A model generated the notes under the pieces. The model searched no databases and was not told where the DNA came from. It was given only the letters and a program-made list of their open reading frames with translations. A program made the position numbers and the translations under genes. This document shows, in pieces, positions 10,801 through 23,149 of a DNA stretch of 64,000 nucleotides. Position 1 is the first letter of the stretch. Each line of letters begins with the position of its first letter. This DNA is from Sanderia malayensis (taxonomy: Eukaryota > Cnidaria > Scyphozoa > Semaeostomeae > Pelagiidae). The stretch is from contig RQOL01000616.1 of assembly GCA_013076295.1 (NCBI GenBank), forward strand, positions 4,678,392 through 4,742,391, read 5' to 3'.

Positions 10801-13345
10801 CTAGGGGCACCAGTGAGTATGGGAGAAAAGACTAAGGTGCTCGGCATTACATGGGACAATCATAAGGACACCTGGGAATTCAATCTAGGAAATAGAGGTG
10901 AAGAAATTAGTAAGACTGTCCCAACCACTAAGAGGGGAATTCTAAGTGCCTTGGCTCTATATTCGACCCACATGGTTTGGTCAGCCCCATAGCGGTCTCA
11001 GCTAAGATCCTTTTCCAGGAATTGTGTCTAGAAAATTGGGCTGGGACGATCCCATTCCCTCAGATAAAGTGCAAGGTGGGAGGAGTGGCTAAAGGACTTG
11101 AAGGGAACAGGAAACATTTGCATACCTAGATGTGTTGTCTCCATAAACAAAGGTACATTGTTGAGCAGACAGTTACATGGGTTTGCAGATGCCAGCCAAA
11201 AAGCTTATTGTGGAATGATATACCTATGGAAGAAACAACCGAAGGAACCTTTACTAGGCTTTTGTGTGCAAAAACCAGAGTAGCCCCACTTAAAGAACTA
11301 AGCATACCACGGCTAGAGCTTATGTCAGCAAGGGTGTTAGCAACCCTCATGAACACAGCGATCGAAGCTTAGGCCCACAATTTAAAATTGACAGTGTCAG
11401 GTATTGGCTGGACAGCAAGACCGCTCTCTATTGGATAAACAACAATGGAGAGTGGAAACAGTTTGTCCAGCACCGAGTCAATGAAATTCTCGGATTGACT
11501 AAAAAGGAGGACTGGGGGGCATGTAGCCGGCATTGACAACCCAGCTGACTAGGCTCTAGGGGGCTAAGGCAAGTCATTTGAAAGGAAGTGAACTGTGGTG
11601 GCAAGGACCTGAATGGTTGAGAAGAGGGAAGGAGAGCTGGCCTAAGGGACTTTTGCTACAGGACACCAGTGTAGTGATGAGTGAGAGAAAGAAAAATGCA
11701 AATGTTCTGGTTACCTTAGGCAGCAAGGCAGGAGTAAGTGAAGTAGTCAAGATAGATAGACATAGCACATTGTCTAAACTGCTCAGAGTGACTGCTTATG
11801 TGCAAAGATTTATTGCAAACTTGAGAGAGTTGAAGGCAGGGAGAAGACCAAAATTAGGAGCCTTGGAAGTAGAGGAGATGGAGAGGGCAGAAAGACTCTG
11901 GATCAAGGATGCCCAAGACTCATTAAGAGGGAGTGATGAATTCGAAAAGTTGTCGGTGCAATTGGGAGTAAGGAATGAGGATGAACTGTTGGTGTGCAAG
12001 GGGAGATTGGGGAATGCTGATTTTGAATACAGAAGGAAACACCCAATACTTCTTCCTAAGCAAAATGCCTTTACTGATCTCGTGATTTATGATTGCCATG
12101 CCAGAGTGCACCACAACAAGCTTAGGTCAACATTAACTGAATTGAGAGGAAGGTTCTGGGTGCCTCGAGGAAGGCAGCAAGTTAAGCGAGTGGTAGGGAA
12201 GTGCAAATATGTAAGAGGCTAGAAGGGAAAGCCTTTAAGCCACCACCACCACCGAATTACCGAGTTTTAGAGTAACTGAACTTTACCTTTCAGCAATACA
12301 GGCGTGGATTTTGCAGGTCCGTTATACGTGAAGAACAATACAGGTGAGATGGTAAAGGTTTACATAACTCTCTTCACGTGCTGTGTTACTAGGGCAGTGC
12401 ACCTGGAGTTGATTTCCGACTTGCAAACATCCACGTTTGTGAATTGTTTGAGAAGGTTCTGTGCGAGGAGGGGTACCCCAGACTCATCAATACCGACAAT
12501 GGACTCACGTTCAAGGCTGCAGACAGTTTATTGAAGAAGCTGAAACTTGACCACACCTTCCAAGGATTCTTAGATCATCACCGGATAACGTGGAAGTTCA
12601 ATTTACCCCTCTCACCTTGGTGGGGAGGGTATTTTGAAAGAATGGTAGGTAGTGTCAAACGTTGTCTTAGAAAGGTTCTAGGGAATGCTCGATTATCATT
12701 TGATGAACTCAGTACTATCTTAACCGAGGTTGAGAGTACTTTGAATTCCAGACCTTGACCTATCTGTACGACGAACTGGGAGATGTCTTGACACCCTCAC
12801 ATCTACTATATGGGCACCGATTCTCATCCTTATCAGAGGGCATAGACCCACATAGTGAATTGGATGAATCTGATGATAAAGTATGTAAACGATTTTTGTA
12901 TCTAACGAAAAAACTTTCTCATTTCTGGAACCGGTGGAGGAAGGAATATCTGACAGATTTGAGAGAGTTTCACAAGATGAGCAACTCTGAGACTGTTCCT
13001 GTGGAAAAGGGAGATCTTGTACTGCTACAAGAGGACAATGTCAAGCGGGGACAGTGGAAGGCTGCGATCGTGGAAGAGATCATATATGGGAAGGATAGAG
13101 AACCCAGGGGCGCGACCGTGCGTAAGTATGAGAAAGGTAAGCCGAGTATTCTTAATAGACCCCTTCAACGACTTTACCCTTTGGAGATTTCGTGCAACGA
13201 CTCTGGTATAATGAATGGAGAGAAACAGTCTGCAACGCAGGATGGTGAGTCGAATGTTGGAAAGGAGAATGAGAGTCGACGCCAGTCTAGCCGAGTTGCA
13301 GCCAAGGACGCGCGCTGGAAGTCCAAGCTCATGCTTGACCCATAA
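7885..13345 (+). pseudogene. gag-pol polyprotein region, frame broken many times
   Basis: The coding region switches frame repeatedly. The start frame from 7885 stops near 8047. The next frame runs to 8363 and the next from about 8366 to 8902 (DUF1759-like gag). CCHC knuckles follow at about 8965-9180. Protease and reverse transcriptase lie across 9300-11000 in several frames, with an FVDD catalytic signature near 10585. RNase H, ending in a typical RVAPLKELSIPRLEL segment, lies near 11275-11370. The integrase HHCC finger (H-x-R-V-H-H) is at about 12095-12225, the integrase core at 12300-12760 and the C-terminal domain at 12755-13345. Breaks are mostly simple frame changes with a few stops, and no domain is obviously missing. 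As written it could not make the polyprotein. Confidence 0.9.
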
Positions 13346-13353
13346 CCTGGGTC

Positions 13354-13364
13354 AAGGAGGGGGG
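13354..13364 (+). other. Polypurine tract
   Basis: AAGGAGGGGGG lies two bases before the 3' LTR, the expected position of the plus-strand primer. Confidence 0.85.
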
Positions 13365-13366
13365 TA

Positions 13367-13845
13367 TGTTGGGGAATCTCCACACGCGCTCTCAGTGGCA
13401 TTCCCTTGTTTTGTCATTGTTTTAATGTTTGTTTGAACACGTGTTATTTTAACCTAAGAAACTGTGATTTACGTAAAAACTCGTTTTGATGCCGAGTTAG
13501 GAAATTAAGCAATAAGGTATTAGTCAGAAACATTAGTCATTAACGTTCTAGAAACTTCGCTATTGCATTCGTGTTAACCTACGTATTTTAATTCTGTATT
13601 TTCATTGGTCCGAATATAGTTAAACTTACTTGTGATTGGTTAGAGTATTTTAGAAGTTCCTTGCTTGTCATTATAAAGGCATGTAAAATGAATATTCATG
13701 TATGAGTTGAATTGGAGAGAGATTTTCATGATGTACGTTTGAGTTTATTGAAGAAAAATTGTGAAAACGTATGATTGCCTTTCTCTAAGAGTTGTTCTGT
13801 TCATTTAAGAACTAGTGCGGTAGGTTTATTGCGATATTTCCTACA
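13367..13845 (+). repeat. 3' LTR of the BEL/Pao element
   Basis: 479 bp, directly repeated from 7368-7847, and followed by the right CCGAT target duplication at 13846-13850. Confidence 0.95.
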
Positions 13846-13850
13846 CCGAT

Positions 13851-15420
13851 AAATATAGATACGTAAAAATATTTATCTGGAATTGTGTGCACAGTCTTTC
13901 CAATTGTGGGCATGAGTCAATACGCATGCGTATTTATATCATTTGCTCTCCTTTGTCTTCATAACTTAAGTTCGAACTTTATTTTGTTTAGGGGAAAACC
14001 TTAAAACCTTAATGTACCCCCCTGGTACAAAACTCACCCCGCAGAGATGAATACATTCGAATTATTCACCATGACGACGAGAGAAGACTCAGTAAGAGCC
14101 GGTACCTTGCTTTGTTGATTGTGTCATCAAGTTTAGACAAAGCAATTGGTTCGATATTATTGTGTGTGTAACATCTTTACAAAATCGACAAAATATCATG
14201 TTTCAAGGACTGCGACGGGCGATAAGAATCGATTATTCTATGAAAATATAATTATACATCGTAATCGTAATCAATATGAAATATCGCAGTTAAAATTAAC
14301 GTGCAAAACAATATTTATTGATTGAAAAGCTACACTTCATATTCACACAACCCCAGACACATGTGTGTCAATATAATATAGTTCGTTAGAATGAAAGTTG
14401 GAAAAATAGACTCCGCTTGTGTCATCTCATCAAGCCCGTTCCGTGACCCAGCATACAATAATATCAATCACTGTTTTCCGTGTCATGTTCACAGGCATTG
14501 AACACGGTATCAAGAATGAATCAGCACACATAAGCCTCTTTTATATATGAGATACGTAGATTAAATGTACTCGAGATGCGCAGATTAAATCTTACAACTG
14601 ATGCAATAAGTAATACTATTAGCACGCTTTAAGATGGCGATTTCTGATCGACGAACGAAACAATTTCCGACTTCTGCATTTGCATTTTAATCGCACGAAT
14701 AATGGTACTAAAAACGGATGCAAATACCAGGATTTATAGAAAGAAAAATGCATAATTTACCAGCTTACTTACTTTTACTAGAATCATTGTTCGATGTTTC
14801 AGATCCGTCAAGTTTTGGTTCGCAGCTTTTTTCATCACCTGGTAGATTTAAAAAAAATAGAAGTACTTGCTTGTTTGTATGGTCGTTTAAGTAAACCGAA
14901 GAAATGTAAAAATAATAAGTAATATATATCTGAGTGTTACCAGTCATTGTATGTCCAAAAAAGTTACTTATCAACAAATATCATCAACAAGGTAGGCAAT
15001 AGAAGCAACTGTACAAAGAGTTGCAACGATAAAATGAGAGAATGACACGTAAAGTCAAGTTAGTTCCTGAAGTTTGGATTAAGAAAGCGATATTTGAAAG
15101 GGTGACGACAGCCACTACCGATGTGTAGAAGGCATCAAGCTGGGAGGTGCACAATGGAAAATAGTGATTCTTGCTGTGAGGACGACAATTACAAAGAGTT
15201 TCATAAACAAGACTGAGGCTGGGCTGGTGCTTGTTGCAATGCCCTCCACCTGTGGCATGCACAGCAACTTACTAAACACGGATAAACACCCCTGTAGCCC
15301 CCCTGTAAACAGAAAAGTTTGCCTGGATTTTTATTCGCATTAATCAATGACTTTAATTGTTCCAATTTGCTGCTATTTTCTTGCAAAACAGTCACATACT
15401 AGGCAATAGGTAATTTTAAA
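13851..15420. other. Mostly non-coding stretch
   Basis: No recognised gene apart from a single candidate exon at 14773-14838 on the minus strand (separate entry). Short minus-strand open frames at 14984-15262 and 15201-15395 have no recognisable motif. Confidence 0.5.
14773..14838 (-). CDS. Candidate upstream coding exon of the SLC6 gene
   Basis: A 66-bp open segment encodes a hydrophilic acidic peptide (DEKSCEPKLDGSETSNNDSS). It follows a strong acceptor (a T-rich tract, then CTACCAG) and is followed by the donor GTAAGTAAGC. Its 3' phase (one base) matches exactly what the SLC6 exon at 5311 needs, and the resulting codon is AAT. If it belongs there, the intron is about 9.5 kb and contains the SINE and the BEL/Pao element. 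Phase agreement alone has a one-in-three chance, so this is a hypothesis. The initiating exon is still missing. Confidence 0.4.
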
Positions 15421-15940
15421 GTCGCTCGATTCAAGGTTTGTGCTGCAAATATTTATGCTAGTGAGGCCGGACAATTTTGGTTCTGTTTAGGAACTTCTGG
15501 TGAGCAGGAATCTCAAAAACAGTTGAACATTTCTGGAAAATGTGGCCCCCAATCCATGAACTAAATGCTTGTTTGTCATTTGATGGTAGATTTTTGCCTT
15601 AGGTGATGTTAAGGTCGCTAGATTCAAGGTTTCCGCTCCAAGTATTTATGCCACAGAAACCGGATAACCTTTGTTCTGTTTAGTGACCCGTTGTGAACAT
15701 GAAAATCGAAAAAAGTTGGAACATTTTTTGAAAATGTGTGTGGCCCCCAGTCCCAGAACCAGAGATTCAAGGTTTGCGCTCCAAGTATTTACGCCAGGGA
15801 GACGGGGTAAATTTTGGCCCGTGCAGAAACCTATGGTGAATTTGAAAATGGAAAAAAGTTGAAACATTTTTGGAAAATTTGGCCCCTATAGTCCAAGAAC
15901 TAGATGCTTGGCCGTCACATGACTGCAAATTTTTGCCATG
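15421..15940. repeat. Degenerate tandem repeat, three units
   Basis: Three related units share GATTCAAGGTTT (starting at 15428, 15621 and 15764), a CCAAGTATTTA-like block, a GGCC block and TGGAAAAT before GGCCCC. Spacings are about 193 and 143 bp, and the last spacing is shortened. The array lies directly upstream of the SAFB-like gene. Confidence 0.8.
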
Positions 15941-16132
15941 GACTTCTCAAAATTCAACTCAATTCTTCAAAAGTAAACTGACCGACCACGATGAATATTG
16001 AAAAGAAAGGAAAGTTAAAACCAGGACCACGCCATCTTGTTCTTCTCTATATGAAGGACAACTAGAGACATTTGGGAAAGTTTGGAAGCGTTCCTTTTTT
16101 GCATAGAAAGAGTGCCAAATTTGCATTCAGTC

Positions 16133-19100
16133 ATGGCCGCATCAAGTCCTGTAATCGGTGGTAAGAAAATCTCCGATTTTAAAGTGGTCGACTTGCGATT
16201 GGAATTAGAAAAACGTGGCCAAGAAACGAAAGGCCTAAAAGTTGAACTTGTAAAAAGACTTTCTAAGGTAAGAAATGTTCAAGCGAAATTTGTATTTAAA
16301 TAGAGGCTGTAAAAGCTAAGCATTTTTATCTTCTTAGTAAGTTGATTTTTAAGAAAAAGTTGCTGTAGCTAGTTCGTATCACATGCTTGCTTAGCATAAT
16401 TTTTCATTCTTAAAGAAAGCAAAGCAATGAAGATATATTAAGGACTTTTATGTGTTTACAGTTTTTCTAGACTTCTCTTGTCCCTTTTTATTCTATAATA
16501 TCTCAATCTATGCAGTTTTGTCTTCAAGACTACAATTTTCATGAAATTATTTTTATATTGTATCTTAGTTGCTGATGGAGGAAAGTGGGGAAGAAGTTGT
16601 ATCTTCTGATCCTGCTACACCTGAAATCCAGACCACAACTAAGTCTTCTGGAAGAAAGAGTACACCAAGAAGAAGAAGTCAGAAAATTCAGGTGAATGAG
16701 CTGTATATCATATGCAATACTGTTTTATTTATTCCTAAACTTTTGAAAATTAACTATGTTGTATGCATCAACTATTTAGCAATGAAATTTTATTCATTTC
16801 AGAAAACACCAACACCGCAAGAATCTCTACAAGGTACGTATATGTTCCAAATATCTTAAATTATGTTTGTAACAAAAACTGCTACTTCCAAATCCTCAAC
16901 ATGAGGTCTGAATCATGTCGAGTGAAAAGTAGTCTCATGAGTGTAAAGGTGTTTTATTTACTGCTAATATGAAATGTGATATGCAGTATACCATGGTAGT
17001 GTATATCAAGCTACTGAATAATGGAAACAGCTTCACATCTGACAATCATTGTGGCATACCTTCCAAAAAAGCTCATTCAACTCGCAGTCAGATGGTTAAT
17101 ACAAGCATCAAGCATTCATATACTGGTTGCCCAAGATTTGCTGCTGCCATGTTTCCTCTGCTACCAGCCATGCACAAGTCAAGAAGCCTGCAAACATTTT
17201 TTTATGCTCAACACAATGCAGCTGCATAGAAGAATCTACTTCGTTTTCAAGTTTTTGGACAATCCAATAAAGTACCCTTGGTTTTGCATGGAATTCAACT
17301 GAATTGCTGAAAAAATCAGTTTTATGCTTGCAGTGACATTTATACTTGAATCTCCAGTGAAAGTTGAAACTATTGTTTGCAATGTATCGTTCATTGGCAA
17401 ATGTTCTACAAGAATGCAGATATTTCCTATCAAGATCACCAAAGGCTTTGACTATACTTGTATACATGTATGCGAGCTATTCCAATGAACACATGCCTTG
17501 CAATATTTGCAATCTCAATTAGTTGCCTGCCTTTTCTGCTCATCATGACAACAACTATCAAAGTGGCCAATCTACAACTAATACCAACAGAACTGATGCT
17601 TGTCAATGCTACTGCTGCTTACCTGGTTACTGCATATCACTTTCTATTAGCATGTTAATCGTTGTTTGAGGCTGTTCACTTGATAAGTGTATTCTGTGTG
17701 AAAGGATGCATCTTTTTTCTTGCATATTTGGCTGTTAAGCATGCCAGAAAGTGTCTTGTTATTTTGTTGTTAAATGATTGTGTGTGCATGTTTTCTACAA
17801 GCAGATGGTACTACTGAAGATGTTAATGTTGAGGATCAAAGTTTGGCCGATAAGAATCAACAAATGGAGCTGCTCAGTCCAATTGCAAATGAAAATTTAC
17901 TTTCTGATTCATTAATTGTAAATGCTAATGACTCTGTCGCCCAAGGGCTTGATGCAAGTGCTTCATTTCAAGAGAATCACACAGAGACTGTGAATACAGA
18001 TGAATTTTTCCAAGAAGATGCATATGTTGAAGGAAAACCAACTGAAGGTGAAGAGGGTTCGGGTGAAAGTAATCAAGTTGATCATGAAAACATTGATGAA
18101 GTAGCAGATGAAAGTAATCAAGTTGATCATGACAGCATTGATGAAGGAGCAGATGACAGTTTTCAAATTGTAGATGAAGATGAACAGTATGAGGTAGAAG
18201 ACCAAGAGGAGTTTGGACCAAGTGAAGTCGAAGAAGGTGCAGAAGAAGAAATGGAGGAAGAATATAATGAAGGAAATGAAGATGAAGCGTTACAAGAAGA
18301 TGAAGCATTACAAGAAGATGAAGCATTACAAGAAGATGAAGCATTGCAAGAAAATGAAGATGAAGAACATGACGATGTAGCTGCCAGTACAGATCATCTC
18401 GGTGAAGAACTTGATAGTAAAGAATGTGAAGAACCCATGCTTGGGGAAGAAGATCAACAACCTGCCGAAGATGAGTTGGAGGAAGAAGATGAAGAAATGG
18501 CCCAGCAAAATGATGATGAAGTTGATGACATAGACACGGAAGGAGAGCAAAATGGAAGTGTGGAGCAAGAGACTATAGAATGTTTTGAGGAACAAGAGAC
18601 GGTAGAATGTCTTGAAGAACAAGAGACGGTAGAAGGTAATGATGAGAAAATTAAAGAAGGGTTTGAATCAGACAAGCAAGGTAAAGATGAAGCCACAGAA
18701 GATGAAGGAAAAGAAGAGATGACAGAAGATGGACAGGTGGTAAAAGATGAAACTTTGCAATATGAAAATGATCAAGTTGAAATCAAGTTGAAAGTAAATG
18801 AATTCAACAATGAACAATCGCTAATTGAAAGTCAAAGCGAAGAAATTAAAGGAGAACAAGACACAGAGGTGGACAAAATGGAGAAGATTGCTGCTGATGA
18901 TTCAGTGATCATAAAAAGTAATGCAAATAATCAGAAGAAAGATTTAAAAACAAACGAAAGTGGTGAGGTTGCTGATCAAAGGTGGGTCAACAGTAGAATT
19001 AACATAAGTCCATCTCTGTTTTGTTGTCTGCTTGATGCTAAGCTGAACAACTATTGTATGATATTAAATTATATATATATATCAGATACTTATCACAGTT

Positions 19101-22100
19101 GTACAAAGTGTGAAAATAAGATTATCTAATGCATTTTTAAGTATTGATTTAAGTTGCATAGGAATGCAACAAATTTCTTTTTCTATAATCATCCAAAAAG
19201 TATAGAATGATACGTTTTCATTCGTTGATGATGCTAATTTCTCTCATTTACGTGGAATTAATTTAATTTCGTTGTTTCCTTTCGCAGCTCTGATGTTAAT
19301 GTAGATTCAAATGTAGCAAAAGAAAATTTGAACAAAGAAAATGACCAAGCTGTGAAGAAGGAGAAAAAGGCTCCTGCTACTACCGTAGTCAAGGAGTCAA
19401 AAATAGAAGAGAAGGATCCGAAAAAGGATATAATTAAGAGTCTTTGGATAAGTGGATTATCATCAGTAACTAGAGCAGCTGATCTAAAATCGCGATTCAG
19501 TCAATATGGAAAGGTATTTGTATTAGGTTGTCCTCTTTTGGTATTAATCAATATCAATATCATCCATTGCTTGATATCAATGAGCGTTTTAGTCTCACAT
19601 TCGTCCTCGAGGAGAGTGATGATTCATTATGCCATTAATAGAAGCAAGGAATATCATGTCTGTTTATTCATTACGATGCTCTTATTTGATAGGTTGTTGG
19701 TGCAAAGGTTGTCACGAGTGCTCGATCTCCCGGTACTCATTGTTTTGGCTACGTTACCATGTCAACGTACGAGGAAGCAGCCAAATGCATTGAAAATCTG
19801 AACCAAACTGACATTCATGGCAAAACTGTCACGGTTGAAAGGGTGTGTTTTTTATCATTATGTGTTAGTAATGCCTCGTGTAAGTAATGCATTTAGCTCT
19901 AATATAAGTATGTTAATTTCTACTGTGTTTTGCAGGCTAAAAACGACCCCACCCCGAAGAAACCGACACTCAAGCAAGGTAAATATACAACTGCTATTAA
20001 TCTAATATCATCTTTTCCTTTTGAGAATAATTATACTTGACGTGAATCACAGAGAAAGCTGATTCTTAAATTGGTGCTAATCCTCAATCTCTTTAGACCA
20101 AAAAAAATCAGAAGTTAAGAAACCAGGCGATGATAAGAGTCCTGCATCTCCTCAGAAAGCAGATGGAACATCAAAGACAGGTAATTGCGACTGTTTCAAC
20201 TTGGTTTGTTTTGAGTAGTTTGGATCCATTGATCGTTGATTATGATCAATGCATACTTGTGTGCCGTTTTCTTTCGATAATTGTCGTGTTTCGTTGCAGA
20301 AACTGCTGCATCAAAGAAGGAGGAGGCCTCAGAGAAATCGGAAGAAAAGAAGGCTGAAAGAAAAAAGAGTGAGCATGGAAGTAAAAGAAGAGATAGTAGA
20401 GACAGAGGTAGGTCAGATCGTCACACATCAGATCATAGAAGACGCTCACGTAGTAGAAGTGGACATCGTTCAAAGAGCTATGATAGGAGAAGGTCTGAAG
20501 ATGCAAAGAAATCGATTGATTTAAAGGATGATAGAAGTAAAGAGCGGTATGAAACAGATAAAGAAAGAAGATACAAAGATGAAAGAAGGAGGCTGGAACG
20601 TGAAAGAGAATTACGCGACGATAGGAAAAGAGCGCAAGAAAGACGTGAAAGAGAACAAAAAGAAGAGAAGAAACGTTTAAGAGATAAGCAAAGAGAGATT
20701 GAAGAAGAAAGAGAACAGAGGAAGAGGAGAGATAGAGAAAGGGAAAGATTACAAAGAGAAAGAAAGGAGAGGGAAAAGGAGAGAGATGAAAAGGAGCGCT
20801 TAGAAAGGGAAAGACGACAGCGAGAAGCAAAGCTAGAAAGAGACAGGCTTGAAAGGGAAAGATTGCAACGTGAAAGATTAGAAAGAGAACGTATGGAGAA
20901 AGAAAGACTGGAAAGAGAAAGGCAAGATAGAGAGAGAATTGAACGTGATAGGTTGAAAAGAGAAAAAGAAGAATTAGAGAGAATAAGAGCAGAGAGAGAG
21001 AGATTAGAAAGAGAGAGGTTAGAGGTAGAGAAAAAGTATGCATTAAAACGAGCAGCAGCCCCGTATGAAAGAGATTCCAATACAGGCCAAGATAGAAGTG
21101 ATTATCATCCTGAATTGAAAAGATCAATGCACGAGCCTTCATCGAGAGGAGGACCCATGGCAAGGATGGATTTCTTTGGTGGATCACAAGGAATTAGCAG
21201 TCATGATGTTCTTTCGTCTTCAAGAAAAGAAAGTGGCATGCATTTATCAAGGGATGATAATTATCGTGGAAGAGATTCATTGCAGAAGTCAAGACATGAT
21301 CCAGGATCATATTCGTATGGCTCAAGCAGAGGAAGAGAAAGGAATTCACCGATTAGTGCACGTCCTGAAGGAAGAAGAGCAGACATGACATCTTCAGCAT
21401 CGTCGTCTTCATACAGAGAGAGAGATGTGGAATCATCAAGAGATTATAGAAAGGTGGTATCAACACGCGACATCAGAGATCACAGCAGCTCAACACGAAG
21501 ATCAGATTCGTTTCGAGAATTGGAGAAGACAAGATCATCAGATAGATCAAGCAGCAGAGGAGATAGAAGATCAAGCAGAGATGCCGATGGGAGGCAATAC
21601 TATGAAACGGAGGATGCAAGTCGCTCTTGGCTGGATAGCTCATTGAGAAGCCCACCAAAAACGTTGAATGAGATACTCGAACGTGCTGGTGTTAGTGGAA
21701 TTCTAGGCAATACATTGCCACTTCCGGCCGGTGAAGCATTGGGTTCCAGATACAAAGGAAATGATTGGAGAGGCGATCGGCACAGCGAGAGCAAGCGATC
21801 AGCTGATGTTTCAGAAAGAGATGTGAGACTGGGCCTTGAAAGATCCAACCAAAGGCATCATCACCATTTGGGTGGTTTATCAAGCAGTGAAGATTATGGA
21901 AGAGGACGTTCTGAAGCAGATCTTGGAATATCAAGAAGAGCACAAGAGCTTCTGTTGCAAGCCAAACTGCATGATATGCCACAGAGGGGAAGATTGCAAG
22001 GGTCTCAGCAACCTATTATACAAAGCAGAGATGGTGCTGCCGATAGATCTTACTCTCGTCGCGAGGTCTATGATCACCGCAATGTTACAAGACAGGATAT

Positions 22101-22374
22101 TAGTCAAAGAAATTTGACAGCATCTTCACAAGCCATTCCACAACAACATGGAATATTGAATCGTAATCCACAGGTTCCAGGTCACAGTCAAAGGCCAATA
22201 TCAAGCCAAGACAGTTGGAACAGAAGCAGACAGGCCATTCCCAATGTTGGTCCTAATTTCCAAGTCATGTTGACTTCAAGTGGAAGGGGCTTGAATAATC
22301 AAAGTGGCAGGGATATTGGCAAGCTTGGAGTGCCCCAAGGTCGCGGTATTCCCTCACACGTGAGAAGATTTTAA
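16133..22374 (+). CDS. SAFB: SAFB/SLTM-like SAP and RRM nuclear protein
   Basis: Nine exons join in frame to 1347 residues: 16133-16267, 16569-16691, 16803-16833, 17805-18981, 19288-19513, 19693-19842, 19936-19978, 20097-20180 and 20300-22374. Exon 1 is an N-terminal SAP domain ([17 protein letters not shown]), which binds scaffold/matrix-attachment DNA. Exon 4 is a long Glu/Asp-rich region containing a short EDEALQ repeat. Exons 5-6 hold an RRM ([20 protein letters not shown], then [14 protein letters not shown], then [12 protein letters not shown]), very close to SAFB. The last exon has an Arg/Glu-rich coiled coil followed by an Arg/Ser/Gly-rich tail ending [15 protein letters not shown] proteins couple chromatin, transcription and RNA processing in the nucleus. 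The ATG sits in a GTCATGGCC context; an in-frame upstream ATG at 16082 is less likely. SAFB versus SLTM cannot be separated here. Confidence 0.93.
18278..18361 (+). repeat. 18-bp in-frame coding repeat (EDEALQ)
   Basis: Four successive copies of the six-residue unit EDEALQ are encoded in the acidic region of the SAFB-like exon 4. The nucleotide units are almost identical, so this is likely a recent, possibly polymorphic, expansion. Confidence 0.85.
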
Positions 22375-23149
22375 CATTTTCTGGCTTTACATTTTGTCAA
22401 CAATTTTACTTCATGATATATCTCATGGAGCATTGGAAGATTTATGTTGCCATCTCAGAACACCAATCATCTTATGGACTTTTGGTTTATCTTTATTGTA
22501 ATTTACTTTGTTTAAGGAACGTTTTCTAACGTGTGGACAGCAGTTTACATGGTAAACTTTGCATCAGTTTGTTCTGTTGAGGTACTTTAGTAGTCTTTCC
22601 GTATTTGTTCCTTTTCATTTTAAACTTACCTAATTGACATTTTGCAAATTAGAAGTTGATATTATAATTTGTAGTAAGTTTTGTTTTCACTGCCGCAGGT
22701 TAGCATGACAATCTGTTTTCTTCATCGGCTCTACCTATTTTGGCATGTGATATAGGCGGCTGAAGTCCTGGAACACTTTTTGCAAATTTTGCACGTGTCT
22801 TTAATTTCCCTCCTCTGCGAAACAATGTTGTTTCTAGACGAGGTCTACAATTTCGACAAATTTTCTTTACCACAATGCTCACAGAGTAGTCTACTGGATA
22901 TAACAACAGTGTTTCAGGTGGTGTAGGCGTTTCGGTAGAGACCGGAGATAAGTTAGCTTGCAGATAGATCTTAACTTCTTAATTTGAGTGCCCAAGGAAT
23001 TCTCTCGCATATTGCGGATTGCGATGACAAGTTAGAAGACACAGCCTTAAGAGGAAAGAAATCATCAACAGCTTAAAATGCAATCACAAAAAATCATTCT
23101 TACTTTTATATCATAAAAATATTGCAAATTTTTCTCTTGGAGAGATAGA
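22375..23149. other. Convergent 3' intergenic region (SAFB / RNF14)
   Basis: Holds the 3' UTRs of two converging genes. A minus-strand open frame (about 22700-22980) has one CxxC but no recognisable domain and no clear splice partner. The AAACAATGTTGT motif near 22822 also occurs at 63850, in an inverted-repeat context. Confidence 0.5.

Larger units (their letters stand above)
7368..13845 (+). mobile_element. BEL/Pao LTR retrotransposon, full length, coding broken
   Basis: A 6478-bp element bounded by 480- and 479-bp direct LTRs beginning TGTTGGGG and ending CTACA, flanked by a 5-bp CCGAT duplication. It has a primer-binding site 4 bases after the 5' LTR and a purine tract just before the 3' LTR. 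Domain order is gag-like region, CCHC knuckles, protease, reverse transcriptase, RNase H, integrase zinc finger, integrase core and a C-terminal DUF5641-like segment, which places it in the BEL/Pao superfamily. The LTRs show no substitution, so the insertion looks recent. Confidence 0.95.

Noticed and set aside
17925..18622. Several minus-strand frames rich in Leu, His and Phe
   Set aside because: Antisense shadow of the acidic SAFB exon 4.
20246..21187. Long minus-strand open frame (313 codons) rich in Leu, Phe and Ser
   Set aside because: It is the antisense of the Arg/Glu-rich repeats in the SAFB last exon; purine-biased coding leaves the opposite strand open.
22700..22980. Minus-strand frame with a CxxC and FRRGGKLKTRAKF
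   Set aside because: No start or splice partner could be defined and no domain is recognised; it lies in the 3' region between converging genes.
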